From Botryosphaeria dothidea (lineage: Eukaryota > Ascomycota > Dothideomycetes > Botryosphaeriales > Botryosphaeriaceae): a stretch of 64,000 nt of DNA. The stretch covers positions 2,976,001 through 3,040,000 of the forward strand of contig WWBZ02000073.1 in NCBI GenBank assembly GCA_011503125.2, read 5' to 3'. The translations under genes and the position numbers were made by a program. Below the pieces are notes generated by a model. It saw nothing but the letters and a program-made list of their open reading frames with translations, was not told the origin of the DNA and did not search any database. This document shows, one piece after another, positions 24,846 through 34,897 of this stretch. Numbering within the stretch: the first letter of the stretch is position 1; every line of letters starts with the position of its first letter.

Positions 24846-25975
24846 ATGTCCTTAGAGGAGACGTCACTCTTAGTTCTCCTCGCGGAAATAGCACATTTCC
24901 GATCAACAGCCAGCCAAAGTCGAAAATGGAGAACATGTTATCTAGAGTTGAGGCAAAGGGCTTTAAGCTCGATCAAAGAGAATTTTTCATACTCAACATC
25001 AAGTAAGCAACGGAAAGTCTCGGATGCGTACGTCAACGCAATAGCAGGAATGGCATGCGCAGCGGTGCGGTAGAACCCAGCACAGCAGATTGCTTCAGGC
25101 ACTGATACTACGCGCCCCCTATCCAGGTAATCTTCGGCGACAGAAACTCCGCCCTCTCCCACTTCGCCGCCGTATACGAGCTCGTCCGTCTCAAAGGCGG
25201 CGTTGACACCTTCCAACGCATCGACCGCCGCGCCGTCATCTGGTGCGAATTGCACGTCTGCGCCGCATATCAGCTCCCCCCGACCCTCGCTCCCACCCTG
25301 CCCGCCCTCTCCAACCACGTCGCGAGCGCCCTCGCCTCCGCCGCCCGCGGCCGCGGTCCCCGCCACCGCACGCCCGCCTCCGCCCTCGACCGCGTGCTCT
25401 CCGCCTTCCACCTCGTCAGCGCCGCCACGTCGGCCGCGTGGACGCCCGTGCTCGTGGCCGATCCCGCCTGCAAGGACGGTGTGGCCGCCGTGCTCGATGA
25501 CGCTGCGCACGCGCTGCTGGTCGAGCTGGCGCGGCCCGGCGCCCGCGGGTGGATCGACGCCGTGTTGCTGCACGCTGCGCATGTTTACCTCTGGACTGCG
25601 CTGAGCAATCTGCCTGCTGGTGCGCAGCTGAACGTGATGCTGCTCGAGCGGCTCCGGGGCGCGCTGGAGATTGGGGAGGGGGGAGGTCATAATGACAAAG
25701 AGGTGTGCGCGGCGTTGGCGCGGTGTGGCGGCGGCGGAATAGAGGCCGGAGGGGCGAGGGCACTGCTGTGGGCGTTGGTTGTGGGGTGGTTCCTGGCGGA
25801 GAAGATCTGGAGGAGGGAAGAGAGTGGGAGGGATGGAGTCCGTAGAGCAGGTGCCGGGGCGAAGCTGCGCGGCTGGTTTGAGGACGGGATCTTGGAGCTG
25901 CTGAGAGGATTTGGCGGGGGGGCGAACGAAAGAGGAGGCGGCGCGGATGGTTGCGGATTTTCCGGCGACAGATGA
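24846..25975 (+). CDS. Fungal regulator-like protein, probably 5'-truncated
   Basis: Two exons are proposed: 24846-25064 and 25127-25975. The intron has GT at 25065, a branch-like ctgat and acceptor atccag, and joins in frame to give about 355 residues. The junction region (YVNAIAGMACAA then VIFGDRNSALSHFAAVYELVRLKGGVDTF) resembles the C-terminal domain of fungal-specific transcription factors (Fungal_trans_2/DUF3468 type), in which a helix precedes a LVRLRGG-like motif. No Zn2Cys6 cluster or earlier N-terminal part is found. The reading frame starts only about 75 bp after the copia LTR, so the transposon nest probably removed the promoter and the 5' coding part. The C-terminus is glycine- and arginine-rich. 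Function is not established. It could be a decaying gene or one that starts anew from the LTR. Confidence 0.45.
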
Positions 25976-26940
25976 ATTCAGAAGGGAATGGCATTCCTTG
26001 CTATTACAGGATAGATTCTGTGGATGGAGTTAACGAGAAGGGTCAGCTACAGGCGCACTATCACGTGCGGCTCAGTTGTCACTCACAAGAGTCCGGCGTC
26101 AAGAGGCAGCAGTGACGTCGGCAACAGCCAGCGACCCTTATGTAACCAGTTTTCGGTGCAAAGAAATCACATTCACTTGTCAATCATTTTCAGCCAATCA
26201 AAGCAGCCAGCGGACCTGCTTCGCTTAGTTGATCTGCGGTGTCGAGTTGATCTGGCACGCCTGCCCACCATTTATAAACCCCTTCCCCTCCTCGACCGGA
26301 CACCTTCTTTTCCTCTTCACTCCACTTTGCCAACAAAAGGCAAAGACCGCCCTACACTCGGCTCCCTCTTCATCAAAGGGTCGAGGCTAGTGGGACCGGG
26401 GAGCAGGTGTCAAGGACGCATCTTACCAAAGTCCTGGGTGGGTGGGCTCCCCTCAAAGGGGTCCCAGCGAGGTACTTCGCACAAGCGTCGCTCGCTGGGG
26501 GATCTGTATAACCCGCCGTCCGTTCCTCTTTGTAATATCTTGTCTATATCGGAACCAATGATCTATCCTTCCTCATCCTAAATGCTATCCGCTTCACTTG
26601 TGCCTTGCTTGACTTGTGCCTCACTTGATTTTGCAATTGATGACGCGCTATACGTGACATGTCCGTCACCTGACTTTTCCACTATCTCACTTATGCCTAG
26701 AGCTCTATCGGCGCGGCATTCAGACTTGTCCTGCGTTGAAGTCGTGCCCTGGCCCCACTCACCGTCTTCCTGGTTTCCGTATCAGGATTAGCGCCTGGGT
26801 TAGCGTCTCGCTCCTGTTGACGACAGCACCGCACCGCTGCCTTCTACGCGCCTGCACTCAACCTTCTGACCGTCTTAACCTCAACATTGACCTCACAACC
26901 TTGCAACTCTATCCTTCAACCACACAACCGGGGTGACCGG
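25976..26940 (+). promoter_or_regulatory. Intergenic region with CCAAT and TATA boxes and a hairpin-rich leader
   Basis: A CCAAT box (26194-26198) lies 75 bp before a TATAAA box (26273-26278), a good layout for transcription of the gene starting at 26941. That would give a leader of roughly 640 nt. The leader contains a short hairpin (cccct/agggg, 26449-26461) and a 9-bp perfect inverted repeat (26463-26471 with 26491-26499). Open frames across this stretch have no recognisable homology or domain. Confidence 0.45.
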
Positions 26941-28318
26941 ATGACTACACCCACGTCGCCTCCGAGAACAACCTCTACCGTGGACCTACTCGTTCCCGAA
27001 GACAAGGAAGACGGAAACATTACGATGCTACCACCCTCGACTGGTCAGCTTATGGCGGGCCACGAGGCCGCTCAAACTCACTCCAGCAACGCCTCTATTG
27101 CTCCTTCTCAGAGCAACACCACTCACAGTCGATTCCTGGACCTGGCCAGGGAGCTTCGCGACATGATCTATGAGCTTCTGCTAGTCTACAAAGACCCGAA
27201 AGATACCGCTATCATGCTCTGTGAGGTCTCTAGGCTCAGATTTGCGCGCCGTCAACGCGACACCTTCGTGGCGTATGAAGGCCCGGATGACATCCAGCAG
27301 CAATTGATGAGCTATGAAGCACAGATCGACTCCGATCTTCTACAACGCTCGAGTCTCAGTATACTGAAGGTCAACCGACAGATATATCATGAAGCCGCTG
27401 CGACCTTCTATTCGAAGAATCACTTCTCTTTTCAGAGCTTTCCCAGGTGGGAGGGACTTTCGTCGATCCTCACATTCCTCACATTCTGGACGGATCGATC
27501 GGACTATGTTCTCGCAAATATCAGGTCGGTCGAGTTTTACCGTCCCATGCTCAAGGACCGAAGGATACCGCTCCCATACGCATGACGGTGAGCTGAGCAC
27601 TCTCATGACCTTCATCGGCCATGACATGTCACAGCTGCAGCACATCACTCTCAACCTTCAAGGACTACCAATCTCCGTGCGCGCATCGGACACAACATTC
27701 GCCGAATTTCAAAGGCCTAAACATAAGGGTCGGTATCCGTGGTGTCTCGCTCTCATACAGCTTCGGGAGCTGAAGTCACTCCACATACGCCACAGGGTTG
27801 ACCATGAGGCATTGCCGTTTCGTGTTTCGCCTAGCCCAGCCTTAGAGTGCATGGCTTCCTTTGCCGGGTTCGTACGCGCGCACATACTGCAAGGAGGGGA
27901 GAACCTGGGGGTGCGGAACCTCCGCGGTCACTCCAGACACGTTGCGGAGTTCACGTTCGGTACCTGGAAGCGGAAGATCGAGCGGTTCATCCTCCTCGAG
28001 TGCCATGACAACGAGAAGGGAGAATCTCTGCTCCAGCCGGTTACAAGGTTGTCTCCGCGGCGGGAGGGCGCGCTTGAACTCCTTCTCAGCCACCGTCCGG
28101 AAAAGGATAGACAAGAATCGGTGAATGAAATCCGACAGATCGTAAGCGAGGGCGATCACCCATTCACTATTTATGCCGATGATGTGTATGAGAATGCACC
28201 TGATTGGGATATGAACGATGATGGCGGGAATGACAGCTTGAACGGCGAGGATCTGAGTGGCTTGGACACGGACTACATCATGGATGACAGGCTCTTGGCA
28301 CACAGCAGCAGTCTGTGA
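26941..28318 (+). pseudogene. 2EXR-domain protein, copy 1, single frameshift
   Basis: ATG 26941 opens a frame whose first part has the 2EXR/F-box-like signature FLDLARELRDMIYELLL, then ILKVNRQIYHEAAATFYSKNHF, typical of a large fungal family of unknown role. The frame ends at TGA 27583-27585. The homologous sequence continues at once one frame over (HDGELSTLMTF, then LRELKSLHIRHR, VRAHIL, ERFILLECHDNEKGESLL) to TGA 28318, ending in an acidic tail. The paralogue at 29894-31126 shows the two halves belong together. A one-base deletion near 27575-27583 is the simplest cause; no intron of acceptable size restores the frame. A sequencing error is the alternative. Confidence 0.65.
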
Positions 28319-28880
28319 GCTTCTTCTACGATTGCTGTATCTTCTGAGCGACTGGACTTCACCATGGGTCTTGGAAGGTTATCATTTGTCCGCGAAAGAA
28401 ACACTGGGTGGCTATCACTGCGGAATGAAAGGAAGATCTTATTGCTTTCGCTCAGGAAGATCATCAAAAAAAAAAAAAAAAGATCACAATCTGCTGCCGT
28501 AACCATGGCAGCCTGCGGGAGGTTTGCAAGGGCAGACGAAATTGATAGCCAAACATCTTGCAAACCAACATCAAATAGAAGATATTTTCACAATTTTGAG
28601 CCCACAAAAGAACTGACTGAGCTTCAAAGCTACATCCTGGGGACGATCTGACATATGATACTTTGTGTCACGTCAATTGTCTCACTTCAGATTAAACAAA
28701 GGTCCCAGGTAAGTCTTCTATTGCTTGACTATTGACTCTGCTCCCGACGATGTCTCTACGTAAAAAGACGATGATGTCCAGCAGCCCCCAGAAAATTCCA
28801 TCCAAGCCGGTTCACTTGTGTTTCAGTGATGTAACGGCAAATCAACACCAACCGCATCAGTCGACCGTCAAACCAAGCTT
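28319..28880. other. Intergenic region with a poly-A tract
   Basis: No gene is seen. A run of about 16 A lies near 28466-28482. The right part is the 3' flank of the secreted-protein gene on the minus strand. Short open frames here have no domain or codon signal. Confidence 0.5.
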
Positions 28881-29404
28881 TCAGCCCTCCAAGACCGCAA
28901 GACCAGCGATCCCCACAGACCGCTTGGAGGCGTCGTCCTGGCCATAGCAATCCGTCGTGACGCCGCAGTCGCAGAAGCACACGCCCGGGCCCGTGCCGGT
29001 GCCGTTGACGCCGCCCGAGTCGTTGCAGACCGAGTTGTAGCACTTGGTATCCTGGAAGAAGTCGTAGCACTGGCTCTGGCAGCTCTCCTGTCCCGGGCCC
29101 TTGTGTGCGTGTCAGCCGATTTGCTTCTTTGTTTGGGGGCGGGGCGTTGAGATGGGAGAGGTTCTTCTTTTCTCACCTTGGAGCCGGTGCGCCAGTCGCA
29201 CTCCTCCAGGCCGTGGTGGTAGTAGCCCGCCGGCGAGTGCGTCGCGCAGTAGGGAACGTCTGAGGCGACGCACGAGCTGTTCATCGGGGCCACGGGGTTC
29301 CAGCAGCCGGCGATGGTGGCCTTGGGGTCGGTGGTGCGTGTGGGAGCGGGGTGCGCGGCGGCGAGGCCGGCGAAGAGAAGGAGGGTGAAGTTGATGAGGT
29401 GCAT
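28881..29404 (-). CDS. Small secreted cysteine-rich protein
   Basis: Minus-strand gene of two exons, 29404-29177 and 29099-28881, joined across a 77-nt GT..AG intron (donor gtgaga, acceptor cacaag) in phase 0; 148 residues. Residues 1 to about 19 (MHLINFTLLLFAGLAAAHP) form a clear signal peptide. The mature protein has about 12 cysteines, with a spaced pattern in exon 2 (SCQSQC, TKC, SVC, VCFCDC, TDC) that suggests several disulfide bonds. Size, secretion signal and cysteine content fit fungal effector-like or cell-surface proteins, but I recognise no named family. It lies between two damaged 2EXR paralogues on the opposite strand. Its ATG was chosen because it gives the signal peptide. Confidence 0.8.
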
Positions 29405-29893
29405 GGTGAGGTGCCCTGGTTTGGTGGGTCAGCGGTGCGTGGGCTTAATGATGTCGAGGGCGTGGCTTGCCTGGATTTTTGCTTCAATGAGTGTGGAGTT
29501 GTCGTAGAGTGTTTGGTAAAGAGAAGTGTGTGGAGGTGCGGACGAAGGATTGATATAGACAGCGCAGAGGGCGCGCTCGCTTGAACAGGCGCTAGAAAAT
29601 ACGCTTACCTGAACGGTAATGTGGAGGCACATTCTTGAGCCTTTACACGTGCTGGAACTGTCTCCTGGAGCGGCGCTTGCATTTCGCCTTCACCATCTGG
29701 TGTGCCGTACCGATTTGGTTAGCGAGCATTGCTGCCTTTTCTTCCGAGCTGCTGCCAACCTCAACGCTTTTCTCACCGTGGTGTGAGCTGGAACCGACTC
29801 TGCAACGCAGTGACTCTTCGTCTGCAACTACCGACTTTTCATCCGCGACCTCACTCACGGAGCCGCAACACGGTGGCACTGAATGGGCCAACA
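29405..29893. other. Intergenic region between divergent genes
   Basis: Holds the upstream regions of the secreted protein (minus strand) and the second 2EXR copy (plus strand). No coding sequence or repeat is recognised. Confidence 0.4.
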
Positions 29894-31126
29894 ATGATGC
29901 CGACAACCAAACCGCCTCACTTCTCACCCAGCCTGACCAATAACAACATGAATACAAAGCGTCGGATCATGAGATCTCCGTCCTTCCGTCTTCTGGATCT
30001 TCCCCGAGAGTTGCGAGATATGGTGCATGGGTTCACGCTCGTTCGAGACCACATCGAAGTTGCCTCACCCAAACGCCATGTGGCCGATCCGAACCTTGCA
30101 GTGTTCCTGACCAATCGGCAAGTTTACCAAGAAGCGACAGAGGTATTCTACTCGAGGAACAACTTCCGCTTTACAAGTTCAGACCCGACTAAAATCCTTT
30201 CGGTCGCCACTTGCCGTGCTTCCCTGAAAGATCGCTCAGGTACCAAGCACATCAAATCTCTCACTTTGGCACTCGAACCACATTCGAATGTTGTGTTTGG
30301 AACGCTCAACTCTGCTGTCATCTAGGATTACAACGCAGTCATCGGCCTGATCAATTGCATCAACACAAGCCTACCTCAGCTTGAGCATCTCGGACTCACC
30401 TTCTATGGCTCGCCCCTCGATGTTCGCCAATTACCTTGGAAGATAGGTGGAAATTACTACACGATGTCTCAAATGCCACTATTCTGGTTGCAACGCCTCT
30501 TTACGCTCAGGAAGCTCAAGTCGCTCTACATTCGTCATAGATGTGATGAAAAATTCAATGACCCGGCTTCTCTGGTTGCCTTTGTCAGTTTACTCCGAGC
30601 ACATCTTCTCGTCAACAGAGAGAATCTGGGGACACAGAACATCCGCAAGCATAACCGGCACTGCGCATACTTGGGTAACGATGGCTTCTGGGCCCGCAAG
30701 AGTACCAGAATCTACGAGGTCGAGTGCTACGACAATGAAGCGGACGAGTCGTTTCTGGAACCGGTGGCTCGCAAATATCCACTGTGCACAGGAGCTCTTG
30801 CAAAGGATATTCATGACTCTACCACATTGGAGCAAGCCAAAACCATCAGCAGAGAGCGACGTCTGTTTGAAGAATTTTTTGCAGGGGATGGCACCTTTCG
30901 GATATTCACTATCCTCAATGAGCGCTATGGCTTTAGATGTCAGTATTTCTATGGAGATATCGACGTCGAGTCTGAAGAATCGGACTGGGATTTTGACGAT
31001 GCCTCGGCAATTTGCGGTGACTGGGACACGGACAGCTTGAACAGCCTGGACATGGACGGACAGAACACGGAGTGGGTGAGAGACGAGAGGTACTTCGACA
31101 CTTGCAGGATCACACCCGAATCTTGA
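29894..31126 (+). pseudogene. 2EXR-domain protein, copy 2, in-frame TAG
   Basis: From ATG 29894 (or 29948) the frame reads RLLDLPRELRDMVHGFTLV, then VFLTNRQVYQEATEVFYSRNNF, the 2EXR signature. It stops at TAG 30323-30325 and continues in the same frame to TGA 31126 with segments matching copy 1: LRKLKSLYIRHR, LLRAHLLVNRENLGTQNIR, EVECYDNEADESFLEPV, and an acidic tail with aspartate-rich repeats. The stop fits a TGG or CAG codon changed to TAG. Copies 1 and 2 are in the same orientation about 3 kb apart, so they look like an old duplication that now flanks the secreted-protein gene. The function of the family is unknown. Confidence 0.65.
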
Positions 31127-32385
31127 TTGACAACAATTGAGGTACGCACGGTGTGAAGCCACTCGGATAGAAGATTTGAAATGCGAAACATGCTTGAAGG
31201 TTGAGAAGGGATAGACCAGCCTACGGGACAACATAAGAGAAATGGAACCGGCAACTGGAATCAAGCGGAAAGCATTTATAGGTGGCTGTAGACAAAATCA
31301 GGTAGTTGAGACTGAACAACCGGATCTAAGCCAGCGGGTCGAATAGATGGATTGGCTCTTCTTTAGTCTCACCAAACTTGGTACGATGGGAGAAATAGCA
31401 TTCAGGTTAGAACGATTACGCGTCAATTTCTCGGCGCGATGGTCTTTTTCTATAATAGAATTCATAAAGAAGTATACCTTGGCATGCATTTGAGCTATAC
31501 TGCTTGCTCGTGAAGATCTATTAATGCTCCGGGGTTTCCCACCGTATTATTTGTTTTGGCCGCTGAAAATACTACTGACATCTCTTTTCTAATCAGTGTA
31601 AGAGACATGAGCCAAATTTCTCGTCACCTTGAAAGGCCTTTGTTCATTAAATCAAAGTATTTGGACGTTGAACTATTCTGCTTACATTCATCCCCGGAAG
31701 TCTTCAATTTTTCCACGTAATAAACTCCCACACGAGATTCCAGTTCGTTAAAGTGTCTACCGTGTGACTGATCGCCATAAAAATGATGTCAGAGAGACCG
31801 CCTGCAGGAGGCGATCACATAGCCCACCGGCTCCATACGTTACCCGTCGGCTCCACATTTGTGATCCATGGGCTCGCATGGCTTACGAGCCGTGATAGTA
31901 GTGCACAGCCGTCTCCGCCAAAGATCCGGTCCAGCCGAGTGTAATCAGCACCCAGGGATATACTCCCGATGCTATCTTGACTTCCCTATATTAAGGTGGC
32001 TCCTCTCTATCAATAAAGATAAGTGGTGGCATTCATCGAGCGCTATCACTGCTGAGGCGAAGTCCTAATCTGAGATTCTACGACATACAGATAACTAGAT
32101 AACAGGACGCTCGGGACCGCGGCCGGGTAGGCATCGGGAAGCATGCCGGTAGTCGGGTAGCGCTAGCTTCAACTTTAAGCCAAAGCGGGGTATGGGGTAT
32201 GGCATGACATATAGCACTAATTTCCCAGAAACTGGTTTCCGGACCTGAACAGATATCAGCCCCCGGGAGGCCTAAGCTTTGAGATACTGGGCGGCCTTGA
32301 AGTTCGCCAATGTCCGGCTTCAATCCTCTTCTTCATCCACCCACCACGTGTTCATTGTCACACCTACAACAAACGTTTTGTCAAC
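31127..32385 (+). promoter_or_regulatory. Long intergenic region, upstream of the amino-acid transporter
   Basis: No coding sequence is supported across 1.26 kb. The right third is the promoter of the transporter at 32386 and holds the GATA-site cluster listed separately. A short leader (cacctacaacaaacg) precedes the start codon. Confidence 0.45.
32007..32102. promoter_or_regulatory. Cluster of five GATA-factor sites
   Basis: HGATAR sites occur at 32007-32012 (CTATCA, minus), 32017-32022 (AGATAA), 32043-32048 (CTATCA, minus), 32089-32094 (AGATAA) and 32097-32102 (AGATAA). Two or more closely spaced sites of this form are the known binding pattern of AreA/Nit2 nitrogen regulators. They lie 280-380 bp before the transporter start codon. 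Regulation by nitrogen status is inferred, not shown. Confidence 0.6.
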
Positions 32386-33952
32386 ATGTTCGGGAACTCT
32401 GATGAAAAGAAGTATGACTTGGAGGACCCTCAGAGGGCTCTATCGGTGAAATTCGAAGACAGCCACCCGCTGCCCATTCAGGAGGATGCTGTTTTCGGCG
32501 AGATCACTGAGGATGGTCCCAACTACCGCAATGTACGTGCTTCCAAGATTGCTAGACTCCACATTGGCTTACAATCGACAGGTGGGATTGATGGGAACGG
32601 TTGTCCTGATGATGAAGACGCAAGTTGGCTTGGGTGTTCTATCGATTCCGTCTGCCTTCGACGTCCTCGGCCTGATCCCCGGTATCATCTGCTTTTGCGC
32701 CATTGCTACCATCACGACTTGGTCCGGCTACATGGTTGGAGTCTTCAAACTCAAGCATTCTCAAGTCTACGGCATTGACGACGTGGGTGGGCTATTTTTT
32801 GGCCGCGTCGGCCGTGAGGCTCTTGGCGTTTCGGTTGTGCTTTGTGAGTGAACTGTTGGAAACGTGGAAAGGGAAAGTTCTAACACCGCACAGATTGGAT
32901 CTTCGTTACCGGTTCTGGAATGCTCAGTACATCTATCGGCCTGAACAGTGTCTCCACCCACGGTGCCTGCACCGCCGACTTCGTCGCGGTCGCCGCCATC
33001 GTTGGATTTGGCTTCGGCAGTATTCAGACGCTCGGCCGGGTTACATGGCTTGCCTGGATCGGCCTCACCTGTCTCCTTACCGCAAGTCAGTACTCGGGAC
33101 CCCTTCAAACTGCCTCAAAATTCCTAACACCCAGCAGTCTTCACCCTCACCGTCTCCGTCGGCGTCCAGGACCGGCCCGCCGCGGCGCCGCAGACCGGCC
33201 CGTGGGAGTCCGACTACAAGCTCTTCACGTCGCCCAGCTTCACCGAAGCCGTGTCGGCGCTGGCGTCGCTCGTCTTCGCCTTCGCCGGCGTGCCCAGCTA
33301 CTTCCCGATCGTGTCCGAGATGCGCGACCCTCGGCGCTACACGCGCGCGCTGATCATGTGCCAGGCCGGCGTGTGCTCCATCTACATCGTCATCGGCATC
33401 GTCGTCTACTGCTTCTGCGGCTCCTACGTCGCCTCGCCCGCGCTCGGCTCCGCCGGCGTGACCATGAAGAGAGTGTGCTACGGCCTCGCCCTGCCCGGCC
33501 TGATCGTCACCACCGCGTTGTATACGCATTTCTCCGCCAAGTACATCTTCGTCCGCATCCTCCGCGGCTCGAAGCACCTGGCGAACAACTCGCCGATCCA
33601 CTGGGGCGCCTGGATCGGATGCACGGCCGGCGTCGCTCTCGTCGCGTACATCATCGCCAGCGCGGTGCCCGTGTTCGGCAGTCTCATTTCGCTGATCGGT
33701 GCGCTGTTTGGCACGCTCATGAGCTTCCAGCCGATGGGTGGCATGTGGCTGTACGACAACTGGAGTAAGGGCAAGACGAACCGGACTACCAAGTGGACTC
33801 TGATGGTTTGCTGGAGCTGCTTCGTCATCATCTCTGGAACTTTCTTGATGGTTGCGGGCACTTACAGCTCGATTGTTGGCATCATTGACGATTACAAAGA
33901 GAGCGGCGGTTCGGCTGCCTGGTCGTGCGCGGACAACTCGAACTCGACGTGA
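32386..33952 (+). CDS. Amino-acid transporter, AAAP family (Mtr-like)
   Basis: Four exons: 32386-32532, 32582-32843, 32894-33085 and 33135 (or 33138)-33952; 472 residues with the first acceptor. All introns are 49-53 nt with GT..AG borders. The last acceptor is a tandem CAGCAG. The protein has a hydrophilic N-terminus of about 50 residues, then about 11 membrane segments. The first has the family motif MMKTQVGLGVLSIP typical of fungal Mtr-type neutral amino-acid permeases (Aa_trans). The C-terminal half has PIVSEMRDPRRY, a motif of this family. It acts at the plasma or vacuolar membrane as a proton-coupled importer in characterised relatives. It is the first gene of the proline block, with GATA sites upstream, so proline or a related amino acid is a likely substrate. 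This differs from Aspergillus PrnB, an APC/YAT-family carrier. Confidence 0.85.
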
Positions 33953-34897
33953 GTGGGGCATGTTGCAATGGATGTGTACGGGGAGGACCCGTGATATGTA
34001 CCAGTTATCCTGAATATGCAATGTGATGTAGTTGTGGATGGTACAAATGTATGGATGAATTGGGAATTTTACGTTCACATCATAGTCTGCAGTGGAGTTC
34101 GGAAGTGTCTGCTGGTGATTGTGTGACAATATCCTTTTCCCTGATACGACCATAAATCCTGCACTGGAAACAATCCACTGTGTCCATCCTGACTCTATCC
34201 CAGGAAAGATGGTCAAAGTCTTCAGAAGAGTGCCCTGGCCTGGGAGACGCATTACTCTCTGCCGGTTTAGTAAAGAAAGGTCCCACAAGTTCCTGCATTC
34301 CACGTGCTTTCCGCCCCTTGCATAGGATAGTTTATTCGGAGTAGCCACTTCCCGGGTTTTCATGACAGCATTAAAGATCCCAAATGTATACCCTTGCAGT
34401 CCCGGCCGTCCGGTATACATCTGCCGTTCAGGCGGCTCCGCCTACAACGACATTGATCAAGTGACCTCAATAATGGGGGCTCAGTGAGCTAAGTGCGGGG
34501 CTGAATAGTCCAGTGGGGCAAATGCAACAGGCCCAGCGTTGCAGCGGAGACCGGGACCGAGTGACTCTATCTGGACAGCGCTTCCCGTTCAGTCTTCACA
34601 CAGCCTCTGTCTCTGGTATCAGTTAGCCACGGTAGCCATCCCTATTGGTGATTCTGAAGATATTACTTGACATCAATGGTTAGCGTAGTCGGCAAACGCC
34701 CGGGTTGCCATTCAGCGTCTACAACTGCTATCGGAAAGCCGACCGATGTATGACCAGCTGATAGCAAGTGCGGGGAAAGAGCTACCACATGGCTCGAGAG
34801 GGGCTCTTTGATATTCAACGTGCTGGTCTTGCATTGGTAGTAGAGTATTCAAGACCTCTGTTGAGACACTGAAGCACCATCATTCCCCTCAGGAACA
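33953..34897 (+). promoter_or_regulatory. Intergenic region upstream of proline dehydrogenase
   Basis: No gene is seen in 945 bp. GATA-type sites occur at 34567-34572 (CTATCT), 34728-34733 (CTATCG) and 34759-34764 (TGATAG), within 340 bp of the start codon. Two CCGG tetranucleotides spaced by four bases lie at 34402-34413, possible half-sites for a Zn2Cys6 factor. Confidence 0.4.

Noticed and set aside
24677..25006. 109-codon plus-strand frame near the copia LTR
   Set aside because: It overlaps the LTR and the first exon of the regulator-like gene in another frame, and has no motif.
26024..26936. Series of open frames before the 2EXR gene
   Set aside because: Composition is that of a promoter and leader; CCAAT and TATA boxes lie inside the longest frame and no homology is seen.
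33077..34420. 447-codon open frame on the minus strand
   Set aside because: Antisense of the last transporter exon plus spacer; low-complexity content and no recognisable family.
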